Positions 11,735 through 23,036 of a stretch of DNA of 64,000 bases are shown one piece after another. The DNA comes from Micractinium sp. NFX-FRZ (lineage: Eukaryota; Chlorophyta; Trebouxiophyceae; Chlorellales; Chlorellaceae): NCBI GenBank assembly GCA_029339195.1, contig JAPTJF010000079.1, positions 108,363 through 172,362 on the forward strand, read 5' to 3'. Under the pieces are notes generated by a model that was not told the origin of the DNA, ran no database searches, and worked only from the letters and a program-made list of their open reading frames with translations. Each line of letters starts with the position of its first letter. Position 1 is the first letter of the stretch. A program made the position numbers and the translations under genes.

Positions 11735-14700
11735 TCACGACCGGGCCCTGCCAATGCCGGCAATATCCATGGGGCTTGGGCTGGCAGGTGCTGCGGCTGC
11801 GCTGCCCGCCCCGCCCTGGTTGCCTGCTGCACCCGTCTGGACAGGTGCTGGTGGCACCGGGGCTGCCTCCCGCCCGCCGCCGCTGCCAGAGCTGCTGTCG
11901 CTGCCCCGCTTCTGCAGGGCCGCCCGCCGCCGGTGCAGCTCTGCTATAGCCGCCTTGTAGGCCGGCCCCTCGGATGGCAGGCGCAGGCTCATCTGGGGCC
12001 CCTTGCTGCTTGCCTCCTCGGAGACGACAGGCGGCTGCCGCGCCTGGGTCTCCTTGTCCACCAAAGCCCTGCACAGGCAAACACCACATGATTGATTGTC
12101 CTGGGTTGATTGAGCACGTGCAGCACCAGGGGTGCTCCGGTCTGGATATACGCAGCGCGGGCGCCTGCTGCTCGGCAACACCACGGGACGCTCTGTGGGC
12201 GGGCAAGCCCATGGGCAGCACGCACGGCACGGCACGGCACGGCACAACGTCGCGCGCTGCAGTGGCAGAGCCTCGGTTGCTGAGCAGCGGCGCCCAGCAG
12301 CACCCTGCCCTGCCCTGCAGCACAGGCTGGGTGGGACTCACTTGAGGCGGGGGACGATGCTCGTGAATGCCGGCCGGGCATCTGGCTCCGCATTCCTGCA
12401 CTCCCGCAGCAGTGCCACGTACTCATCATACACAAGGAGCGGCCCTGCTGGAAGCTGGTCGTTGGGCGGCGGCGGCAGGCTGTCCGCGCCCTGCTGCTGC
12501 ACGACGCTGATGATCTGCAGCAGCATGGGGGGCAGCCCGGGCAAGAGGGAGAGCAGGAATGGCGCGAGTATGTAGGTGGGGCAAGAGACATGCGCAGGCG
12601 AGCTCAGGCCCAGACAGCAGCGTGCCAAGGTCCCGTTGTCCCGCTGCTCTGCCACCTGGCACAAACACCACCTGACACACCCCCTGGTGCAACACTGCAT
12701 ACAACTATCTGCTATAAGCACTGAGAGTACCCATGTGATACGGCCAGCTGGACCACACCCAATTGTTACAACCAGCACATCCACCCTGTGCGTGTCAGCG
12801 TCCCACCTGGAAGGCGTTGAGCTCCTCAAAGGGAAGACACCAGGTCATCACCTCCCACATGACCGTCCCAAATGCCCAGATGTCTGCCGCCAGCTGCCCC
12901 GGCAGGCCCGAGAGCACGCAGGGCGCGAGCCACCTGCGGCCATGGCGTGGGGGCGGGGCGGGGGCGGGGTGGAGGGAGCGCGTGGGTGCACGCGCAGCGC
13001 ACGCAGGTGGAGGGAGCGCGTGGGTGCACGCGCAGCGCACACAGGTGGGTGGGTTGCTGCGCAACCGACAGGCACCTGCCAGCACGTCTGATGCTGTTTC
13101 ACTGGCGCCTTTGCCCACGTCTTTTGCCCGCAGACACCTCCCAGCACTGCCAGCAGATGGCACCGTGGAGGCGCGCTCCCTCCAAGCCTGACATCTTGAG
13201 AAGTGAGTGGAGAGGCTCGCCCTGGGCCGGCGTCAAAATGCCCCCCTCGCGTCCCCCCGGGCACGGCCCTTGCCTGGGGTTTGTCATCAGAACGGTGCTG
13301 GCACGCGTCTCCACCGGCCGGCTGAGGTTGAAGTCGGCCACCTGTGCACCAACAGGCGGCAAGGGCAGAGAGTGCGGGCTGGATGGCAGCGGGCAAGCGC
13401 ATGCTAAGCATGCATGTGGACGGGTCTGGACACCCGCACGCCACAGCCGCATCACCACAGGGCTAATCCCACAACTGCTAAGCACCTGCCCGTGAGCACG
13501 GCTGCAGGGGATACTCTCGAGTGTTCCTCGGAACGCGGTACATGGTGCATCTATGACTTGAAATGTATTTGATCCAACACGTTTCTCGCATACAAGTACC
13601 CACAACACTGTGCCCACTCTGGCCCCCTAGTCACCTTGACGTGCCAGTCGGCGTCAACCAGCTGCAGCATGGGGCAGCGTTGGGCGAGGAAGGCCATGTG
13701 GTTGCGCACTTGCTAGGGCTGGCTTGTGCTAAAATCGACGTGGCAACCACGCAGCTCTTGAGGCCACCTCAAGACCCCAGCCCGGGAAGCGAGCAGGCAT
13801 CCACGTGGCCACCCTGCAAAGCACCCAGCCCCACCAGACAACAGTGGGCCCAGCAGCGCACCAGGTTGGCGCTTTTCAGGTCACGGTGCGCCACGGGGGG
13901 CGTGCGGGTGTGCAGGTAGCGCATGCCCGATGCTGCGTCCAGCATCATGCGCAGCAGCCGGGTCCACGGCAGCTGCTCCCGCATCTGCAGCCCAGGCAGG
14001 CAGGGGTAGGGGGGTCGAGGGTGTCTGGTTGAGGGTGTGTAGGGTTCCAACATGAATTCAGCCCGGCAGGCAGCAGAGCCAGAAGAGCCGTCAGCGGGGG
14101 ACTGTGCCGTGCCCGCAGGCTTGGCAGGCACAAAGGGCTCCTGCCGCCGGCCCCCCCCACCCTGCCGGCCCCAGCCCCGACAGCCACGACCCCTGCGGGG
14201 AGCCGCACAGTGACATGTCATCATAACATGCACAGCAGCGCCAGCACCCCACTTGGCTGCCCCTCCTGAGGCGGCCGGGGTGTCGAGGTACAACCGGGCA
14301 CAGACAGCACTTCATGGGCGTGTGCTGCTTGCCCACGTTAATGTGCTGCACCATCCCTGCTGGCGCCACCATGAAGCACCCCAACTGAGAGCGGTGTGCC
14401 CGCAGAGCTCGCCATACCCACACACAGTGGGCCCCCGCTGGGCACCTGCTGGGCCCACCTTTGGGCTGCACAGCGCTTCGGACAGCAGGGTGTCGAGGGA
14501 GCGGCGGGAGCAGTACTGCAGGGGCGCATGAGGTGCACACGCGGAGCACATGCGGAGCTCGAGGCAATTGGCAAGGAGATCCTGGCAATGAGGCGGCCTG
14601 CTGAGGTGGCAACCAGTCCTCGCCCACCTTTTTGCACAGGTAGACCTTCACTGCCTATGCACAGTCCCTCCCTTTCTGGCGTAGCCCCCCACACACCCTG

Positions 14701-17700
14701 GCTGCTTGCTGCTGCCTGCCTCACCTCCATGATGAGGGAGGGGGAGTCGGAGGTGCAGGCGCCCAGGTAGCGGCAGACTGCCACATCAGGCGGAGATGTG
14801 GGTGGGAGGGGGCAGAGGGGGCCGGAGAGCGCAGGAAGGCGTGAGTTGAGGAGGTGCCCAGGTGATGCCAGTGGGCGGGGCAGGCTTCATGCCTGGGATT
14901 GGCAGGGGCAAGGGCTGGGCAGGGAGATCAGGAGGCTACACACCACGCCACGCTGCTCCCCACACCACGCCCAGCGGGCACGCTCTGCGCCCCCCCCTCC
15001 CTCAACCCACACCCCCACCGTTGGGGTGCACCAGGTTGGACATGAGGGTCGCCTCTGCCTTCAGGCTCTTGATGGCCGCCTGGTGCTGCAGGCTGGCCGT
15101 CATGTTTGCACCCTTGACCTGCGGGGCGGGGCAGGGCAGGGCAGGCGCGCGGGTGGGCAGGGTGGGCAGGGCAGGGCAGGCGCGCGGATGGGCAGGGTGA
15201 GAGGCGGGGTGAGAGGCGGGGTGGGGGGCGTCTGGCGTCGAGGGCGTGCATGTTTGCGGAAGGGGCGGACGAGACACAGGCAGCGCAATCAGCGTGGGGC
15301 GGCCCAGTTTCCAGAGCCCAGCAAGCCATGTTACCCCTGCCCCCTCCCTTCCCCCCTTCCTCCCTTCCACCCATAGCTTGCTGCTCGATGGAAAGGCTTC
15401 AAGCAAGGCTTGGCAGCGCACCCGAATCATGACCTTGACGGCCTGCAAGCCAAGTGCAGGAACGGACACAAGATGCTCGTCAGGCCGTGGAAGCGAAGCA
15501 GGCAGCACAGGCACGCAAGTGCATGAGAGCAGAGAGCCGCTGTGAAGGCCGGTTGGCTCGAGCACAGCACGCAAGATCTGGCCAGGCAGCGGGCGACGGA
15601 ACCGGGTGAGGAGGCATAGGCACGCGGCATGGGCAGCACAGGTCCGCCGCACAGTGAACATGCACGCTCTCGACCTGCCCTCCCGAAGAAGAAGAAGATG
15701 ACAGCCCAAAGACGTGGGGCTGAGGAAGCCAACAGGAAATCAAGTGCTCTCGAGCGAGGGTGCGCTCGATCTCTTTCTGCTTCAACATGAGATTAATCAA
15801 TGCCAGCAGTCAGCCACCACCCATGCCGGCCCTCCAGCCAGCTCACCACCAGAGTGTCGCAGTAGGTGGCCAGCCACACCTCTCCAAAGGACCCCTCCCC
15901 CAGCACCTTGATCAGGCAGATCTCGGCAGGGGAGACTGCGCAGCAGGGGGAGGACGGAGCCAGGGGGAAGCGTTGAGAGGCAGGTTGCCAGGAGGGGTGA
16001 GAGCCAGCGGCACGGTTGGGCAGGAGGCAGGGCCGCGCAGCCATCACTGGGCGTCACAACGCTAGCGGGGGCGGGGCGGGAACACGGCGGGGCCAGGAGC
16101 ACGTGCGCAGCTGCTGTGCGGTGCACCCCCACGCTGTGCGCTCTCCCGCTGTGCCTGCTGCCCACACGCGGCAGCCTGCTGGCTCGCAGTGCGGAGATAT
16201 CTGGCAGGACATGTCCGCCTGGTGCCACCCAGAGGTGGCGGTGGTGCCTGCTCCCGGCCTCCTTTTGCACCATTGCCCCCCCCACCAGACATACAGCCGG
16301 GCGGTCTCCTCACCCTCTGCAAACCCGGGCGGCAGTTTGGTGATGTCTGTGGCAGCAGCCGCGAGGTCGGAGGCCGCCACGGCGCCAGCCGGCGCGATGG
16401 GCAGGCCCGCGGCGGGGCGGGGCAGGCTGCCCTGGCTGGTTGAGTCGCTGCTTGCAGAGCTCTTCTTGCTCCTGCTTGAGCTGCTGCCGTGGCGGAACAT
16501 CTGCAAAGCGAGCAATGGGGCGGGAGGCAGCGAGGGGGCGTGCCTGGGAGCAGGCTTGCTGGGTGTGCATGGCGGGCTGGCGGGCGAGAGCAACGCCACA
16601 GGAAGGTGGAGGGGCACACGCAGGTGCAGGATGATGCTCAAATGAAAGGAAGAGTGCCGCCACACTCACCGCTCTGATGAAATCCTCCACCAGTTGCAGC
16701 TCGCTGTGCCGCCGCGGCGTGGCGCTGCCGCTTGTGGCGAGCGTGCCCGTCAGGGGTGAGCCGCCATGGCTCAGCAGGCTGCCCACCCCCGAGCCGCTGC
16801 TGGTCTGGGCAGCGGCGGCTGCAGCGGCGGCGCCTGCCGCAAAGGGAGACGGCACGTCGGAGGCTGCCTCCGCCGCCGCCGCCGCCGCCGTGCTGCCTGC
16901 GCCTGTTCCCGAGTCCTTGAGCGGCGAGGGGACCCCCGTGGCGGCAGGGCTCAGGTGGCCCTCGCTGCTTGCCGGTGAGCCCCCCGCTGATCCGTAGCCC
17001 GCGGTGTGCAGCCTGCCTTGGGTGTATGCCAGCAGCGAGCAGCGCAGCTGGTGCCGTGCCGCCGCCGCCGCTGCCTCGTCTTCGGCACGCACCTGGCGCA
17101 GCCGCTGGCCGCGCCAGTGAGCATACGAAAGCAGGAGCGCCCCCAGTGCAGCCGCCGCCACAGCGGTCAGCAGGGGGGCCAGCGCCCTGCCGTAGCGGCT
17201 GTAGGCACTGCTGCTGCTGCCGGCGCCGGCAGGCGAGGGAGGCAGCAGCAAGTGGACGTGCAGCTCGCAAAGCTCAATTGCGTCTGAAGACGCGGGAGCA
17301 GCTACCCTCACAGCCACAAACCTGCACGGTGGGCGAGCGAGGTGGGGCAGTGCTGTTGCGCAGCGCCGTGACAAAAGAGCCCAGAGGCTTGCAGTGGAAG
17401 GGACCGGGGTGCACGCTGCTGTCAGCCCCTCGGCAAAAGTACCTGGGCGCCGGCTGCAGGGATGGCAGCATGGCAAAGAGCAGGGGTGGATTTACCTGCC
17501 CGTCTGGTTGCAAGGCTGCGCAGTCCAGCCCCTGGCTGCAAGCGCCACGCCTGCGTCGCCCACCCCGCAAGGCCGGCCCGTGCCTGCCATCCCAGGCACA
17601 GCAGGCGCAGCTGCCCCATGCGCTCCCTCCCATGCCGGGTCGGGATGCACCGTGAAGTGCGTTGCTGCGCCGGCTGGCAGGCCGGACCCAGCCGCCAGCG

Positions 17701-20700
17701 CCACCGCACCAATAGGGCCAGTGTAGCCCAGATCCACCACCGCCAGAGCTGCGGCATGGGCGGTGCAGTACAGACTCTGAGCAAACTCTCTGAGGGTTGG
17801 GCGAATGATGTTGACGTGTACGGAGATGGGAGCTGAGTGGGCCAGCCGGCAAAGCCGCATGCGGCGCTGTGCGACAGCGCTGTGCTGCCCGCCTGGCCGG
17901 CTTGCAGTGCCCCTCCCCCCCCCCCACACGTCCTGCTCCACCTTCCCTGCATGCCCACCCACCTGCACCATCGCTTCCAGGCTGCAGCAAGACACAGGTG
18001 GCGGGGTCGCCATCTGTGAGGGCTTGCAGTGAGGGGCTGCTGCTGCTGCTGCCGCTGCTTCTGCTGCTTCTGCTGCTGCCGCCGGCACTGGGGGTTGGAG
18101 ATGGTGCATTGTGGACGGGCTTGCCCGCTGCCGCATTTGACTCTGCAGGCTCAGCACAGGGTGGGTCGGGGGAGTGAATGGGTGAGGGCATTGAATAGCG
18201 CAGGTGGGAGGCGAGCGGGCACAGCGCTGAGCCACGACATTTGAGAAGATGTTTGAAAGCCGGAAGGGCTAGCTAGTGTAGGGAGGGAGGCGCTTACCAA
18301 AGGCATAGACCTGGACGCTGTCCAGTGCCATGGTGCCCTGCAGCTTGAGCAAGCAAGGGGCAAACAGGAGGCATGGGCACTGACGTTTGGGTGGTCATGA
18401 GGGCAGCGGGGAGGCCTGCACGCTGCCATTACCACAGGCTGCAGGCACCAGGTCGTGCAAAACAGGCTGCAGCTTGTTGCTACCAAACATCTGTTCGAGA
18501 TGTCCGCACCTGGCTGGCAGCACCGGTGTACACGATGACGTGTCTGCCCACCGCCCCTCCGGCAGGCACCGCCAGCTGCTGCCCCGCAGCGATGCTCAGC
18601 CCCGCCTGCACCGGGCAGCGACACAAGGCAGCATAGGCAGCCCTCAGTCTGCACATGTGTGGACAGCACATCGCCTCCCGTCATGTCAGGCAAGCTAAGC
18701 TTGTTGCGTTGACATGCGCAGCCTCCTGCCTCCGCCTCCTGCCTCCTCTCATGCACTGCTCCCCCGGTCTTACTGCAATCAGCTTGTTGGCTTGGACGCT
18801 GCTGGCATCGCTTCCAATGTAGAGGGAGACGTTTGTCATGGCTTGCCCCGCTGCCATCACCACACTTGAGATCTGCGGGCGCGAACAGAGCGCCACACAG
18901 GGGAGGAAAGTGGGGGTGCTGAAGTGGTTCACTAGTCACAGGGCTGGGGCAGCCACGAGGCAGGGTGCATGTAAGGCTGCATGCTCCACAGCCGCAATGT
19001 AGGACGGTTCACTCAGCAGTACACTCAGCAGTAGGCAGGACTAATGGTAGGACTGAGTGGAGGGCCGAGTGGCAGGGATTGCGGGCAGACCTGGAGGGTG
19101 GCTTGCAGGTCGACAAACCACCAGGCGGGGGCCACCACACCGCTGCCGTCCGTGAGCACAGACCCCACATAAGTGCCTCTCATGTTGTTCCTGAGCAGGC
19201 AGGGGGAGCGGGCACAGCAGCGTGCAGGGTGCTTGTAGGCGCAGCGGCGTGCAGGGTGCTTGTGGGCGCAGCGGCGTGCAGGGCGCTTGTGGGAAGCAGT
19301 CAGTGTGTGTGTTGCAGCAGGGGAGGTCGGGCACAGCAGCGAGTGTGCCTGAGGACGGGCGACGAGCAAACAAGCAGGCTTGAGCGGGGTGAAGTCATCC
19401 TGCACAGCAGCAGCAGCAGCAGCAGGCGAAGCAAGCCCCCCACGCAGTGGCCACCCTCACCGGTTGGTCAGGCCACCATTGACCCTGGCTGCCGTCATCG
19501 CGCCCCCCACGCCCTTCACCCCAGCCGCCTGGTGCCCGCCGGAGAGCTGCGGCAGGGGGCAGGGGCGGGGTGCAGAAGGTAGTGCGGGGTTCAGGGGAAG
19601 CAGCGCGGGGTCACGACCAGTTGACGCATGCACTCTCGCGCTGCCGACAAGCCACAGGGCAGCTGCAGGGCAGGAGAGGCAGCCCCTCCCCTCCAGCCCC
19701 TCCCATCCTGCCGGCCGCTGGCCCCAACAAGGGCGGTGCTTGCTTGCCTGCCCAAAGGCAACGTCCCCTCCATAGTACCCAAACTGTGGTGTGCTATCTG
19801 GGTAGCACGGCAGCGCCAGGCTGGCACTGGAGTTCCCGTGAGCTGAGCTGGCGCCAGCCACGTTGAGCGCTGCCAAGTCAGCAATGCTGCAGCAGGAGGA
19901 AATGGGGTGGGCGGCAGGAGTGCCAGGTGGCCAGGTGGGCGGCAGGTCGAGGTCGGAGCCAGCCCCATGCTCCCGTTCCTCACGGGTGACAGCTGCGTAC
20001 ACAGCACAGCACAGCACAGCGCAGCACAGCATTGGTGCACAAAAGACAGCTCAGGCCTTGAGACGAGCCAGGCGGTAGTATGGAACGGCGCCCACCTCAT
20101 GTTGTACTGCCAGCTCAGGTCGAACAGGTTGGTTGTGGGAGCAGGGGGCCACGGCAGGCCCGCCTGCTGCACCCAGGAAGGGGGCGCGCCGCCAGCTGCA
20201 GGGGCACGGCAGTGAGGGCGCAGCTCAGGGAGCAGACCGGGGCATACCCATCTACTCACTCACACACGCAGTGCAGGCGGCGGCAGCGGCAGCTGCTTGG
20301 ACATGGCCGCTCCCTGGGCGAGCAGGCAAGCACAGCAGGCTGCAGACGTGCACACAGCATGCTGGCTGACGTGCAACACGGCATGGTTGCTGACGTGCAC
20401 AGCATGCCAGCAAGTGCAAGCTGCCTGATGTGCACACCTCCACAGGGCCGCATACAGCTGCCCAGCCAATTGGTGAGCGTGACTTGGGCGTCACTTGAGA
20501 GCAGTCCAGCATGCCACAGCTGCAGCAGCAGGCCCAGCAGGACGACAGCAGGGGTACTGGGACGGGGGGGCTGGGCATCAGCAGCAAGCATGCAAGGTGG
20601 GCCAGCCGACATGTGAGTTGAGCACATGGTGTGCCAGCGCAGGCTGCTAGGCGCTTGCAGCCTGAAAACCCCCGTTGCTCATGACTTCTTACCAGTAGGC

Positions 20701-22170
20701 TGGTGGTCCTGTCTCCCGTTCGCATCTGACTGGCCGTAGAGAACTGGGAGCAGCAGGAGTTGGGGTGGGGCAGGGTGGGGCACACACCTACCAGAGGGGC
20801 AACACGCTGCCCGTGCTTCCTGTGCAGCCTGAGCCCCCCCAACGTGCAGCCGTGCAGCAGCGCACAGGAGAGCGAGCGTGAGGAGAGGGGCCACCTCTGC
20901 AACGTGCATGCTGTCCCATGCGTCTCAAGCGCCACGTCGCGTTGCAACCTCACCGGCAGCTGCGGCATCACGGACGCCAGGCTGGGCAGGAGTTCTCGCA
21001 GATACAGCTGGGATGCCAGCGGCACGACGGGGCCTGCAGCGCAGATGCAGGCGATGAGCTGGCATGGAGGACGGCTGGCTGTGACAGTGCCAAGGACAGC
21101 CGCTGCTGTGCTGCAGCGGCGGCAGCTGGGAGGCGGGTACCGCAGTGCTGGTACAGTAGTGCCAGGCAGGCACGCATAATTACGTGACAACTGCGCGCTG
21201 TGCCTGCTCACCGCAGAGGGCCGGGTTGCCGGGGCGCAGAGTGAGGGAGAAGGGGCGCTCAGGGCTGCCCAGGGACCAGTACTCGCCTGGAATGTTGCCT
21301 GCAGCAAGGGAAAACAAGGGAAAACAAGCAAGGGCTGGTTGAAGAGCACGGCACGAGTAAGCAGGGTGGAGAGGAGCTCCGCATTGCTGTGCAAGCGCTG
21401 GTGCGAGGCAGGGGAGCCGCAAGCGCAGAGGCATGCATGCGCGGGCGGCGCGCGGAAGGCGGCGGGCGACGCACCGGTGAAGGCGTTCCCCTGCAGGTGC
21501 ACGGTGCGCAGCTGCGGCAGCGCAGCCCAGCTGGGTGGCAGCGGCCCGGTGAGCTGATTGGAGCTCAGATTTAGCTCTCGGAGGCTGGCAAACGCCCCCG
21601 GCTGCAGCCACGCCAGCGGCACGCCACCAGCAAACTTGTTGCCGCTCAGGTTGAGGCGCTCGAGGGAAGAAAGCGCGGCTAGCTGGGCGGGCAGCGGCCC
21701 CGCCAGGCGCAGCTCGCTCAAGTCGAGCTCCACGACCCGGCCTCCCCTGCATGTGACCCCCAGCCACGCCCCGCCGCCCGGGTCCGGACCGCAAGGCCCG
21801 CCGGCGCCCGGGATACCGCTCGCGTCCCAGGCTGCACCGGGCGCCGCTGCTGTCGCCTCGGCCCAGTTGCCTGTGGCTCGGAGGAGGGACAGAAGTGGGG
21901 CCGCTGCATAGCATCAAGGAGAAAGCAGCAAATGTCAGGGTGCCACCTGATGGGGAATGACCCGAGGGCACTGCAAGGCGGCGGGTGGTCGCAGGGCGAG
22001 CGGAAGCTGGCGGCACTTGGCTGGTTGTCGGGTGCGCACTCCCAGCCGCCCAGTCGGTACCCCAGCCCACCGTCTTCACTGGCCTCCCTGTGGCCGTCTT
22101 CCCCCGCGGCAAGCTGCGCTGGCACGAGGAGCAGCAGGCCGAGCGCCAGCGGCGCCAGCAGGAACGGCAT
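11735..22170 (-). CDS. LRR / discoidin-like receptor kinase (single-span, TKL-type kinase)
   Basis: Twenty-eight exons, all in phase, total 3915 nt, 1304 residues. From the N-terminus: signal peptide (MPFLLAPLALGLLLLVPAQ); LRR cap and leucine-rich repeats to about 176 (ELDLSELRL, LERLNLSGNKF, LRELNLSSNQLTG, LRTVHLQGNAFTG); a galactose-binding/F5-8C-like domain at about 350-490 (WWFVDLQATLQISSVV, NVSLYIGSD); a Ser-rich linker; a second such domain at about 535-655 (LTDGDPATC, VVDLGYTGPIG, RFVAVRVA, CELHVHL); membrane span about 680-702; a low-complexity juxtamembrane region; and a kinase at about 918-1190. The kinase shows GEGSFGEV, AVK (Lys947), a C-helix Glu973, HRDLKSAN (Asp1056), DFN instead of DFG (Asp1074) and WLAPC where APE is expected. 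Exons (high-low): 22170-22071, 21903-21475, 21298-21212, 21033-20954, 20743-20693, 20519-20456, 20195-20096, 19886-19748, 19546-19461, 19190-19091, 18872-18774, 18605-18510, 18337-18298, 18142-17963, 17748-17496, 17321-16670, 16500-16314, 15935-15847, 15442-15422, 15118-15019, 14777-14725, 14515-14459, 13984-13862, 13661-13635, 13341-13274, 12933-12807, 12514-12342, 12068-11735. Ligand unknown. Confidence 0.85.
12968..13043. repeat. Two-copy tandem repeat in a kinase intron
   Basis: A unit of about 38 bases (GGTGGAGGGAGCGCGTGGG...) occurs twice in tandem, nearly identical, within the intron between the exon ending at 13274 and the exon starting at 12933. Confidence 0.8.
19217..19297. repeat. 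Three-copy tandem repeat in a kinase intron
   Basis: Three units of about 27 bases (GCAGCGGCGTGCAGGGTGCT...) in the intron between exons 19546-19461 and 19190-19091. The unit has no coding role that I see. Confidence 0.75.
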
Positions 22171-23036
22171 TGCGGCTTCGTTGGGCGGGTCGAATGTCGT
22201 GAGGCTGTGGAAATGTGTAAGAGGATTCGATAAGCCAGAGATGCGAGTTCGGGTCGGGGGAAGGTGCCCCTCGCCCTGAGGGCCAACTCCAGCGCTGCGC
22301 CGACCACTCACTGTGCATCTGCCCAACCAGGTATTACCACACCTTGGAACACTCTGCCAGGGTCCTGCACACGCTTCTCATTCAGCCATGAGAGACCCAA
22401 GACAGAATCCCTGTGCCTGCCAGGTCATCGCCGTGTCTCCCTCTGGGGATACCCCCGCCGTCTCCCGCCTACGCCGCCATGCAGGCCCGCCGCGTGCACC
22501 TCCCGGCAAGCCACTTGCTTGTTTCGCGTCATGTGGCAGTCTCTTTATTCACGAGAGTGGCAGAGGATGCCGGCGGAAGCCTGCCCCTCGCATTGAGAGG
22601 CGGCAGTGAGTGCTGGCCTGGGCCCAGCTTGTCCGACGCAGCTGCGACCTGTCGTCAGCAGTTCCTGTGAACAGCCTGCCAAGCAGCGGGATCGGATGGG
22701 CTTTGTATTAACATACAAATGCCCATGGAAGAAACAGTGGGCTGCACGTGCATGCTTGTGCACTGCCCCGCACTATGAAAGCTGTGCGTGCCGGCCGCCG
22801 GCAGGGTGTGGGCCTGGCCCCCTGAGCATCCCTGTGTGGGGCAGCTCAGCCCTTCTGCTTTCTGGCACGTCCACACACCCCTTTGTGTATGAGCAAGCAC
22901 CAAGCAAGCGCATTACAAGTGAATGTCAGGAGGGGGGCCTTTCAAGGGGCCATAGAATAGCATTGTCCTGGAGGGAAGGGGGCCGGGGGCTGAGAATCAG
23001 GGGGAAGGGTCAGGAAAAATTGGGGTTGCGGCAGCG
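22171..23036. other. Intergenic region, kinase promoter and KEA 3' UTR
   Basis: Both flanking genes run on the minus strand. Nothing gene-like on either strand beyond shadows. The kinase 5' UTR and promoter should occupy the left part, the antiporter 3' UTR the right. Confidence 0.5.
22913..22917 (-). terminator. Candidate poly(A) signal (minus-strand TGTAA) for the KEA gene
   Basis: TTACA on the plus strand, 120 bases beyond the stop at 23037. Confidence 0.45.

Noticed and set aside
14590..14650. Possible extra kinase exon (minus strand, KVYLCKK)
   Set aside because: Joining it after the LIME-coding exon gives an immediate stop; the exon at 14515-14459 follows in phase without it.
20252..21733. 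493-codon minus-strand frame taken as a single gene
   Set aside because: Only parts of it are exons of the receptor kinase; the rest reads through introns in the wrong phase.
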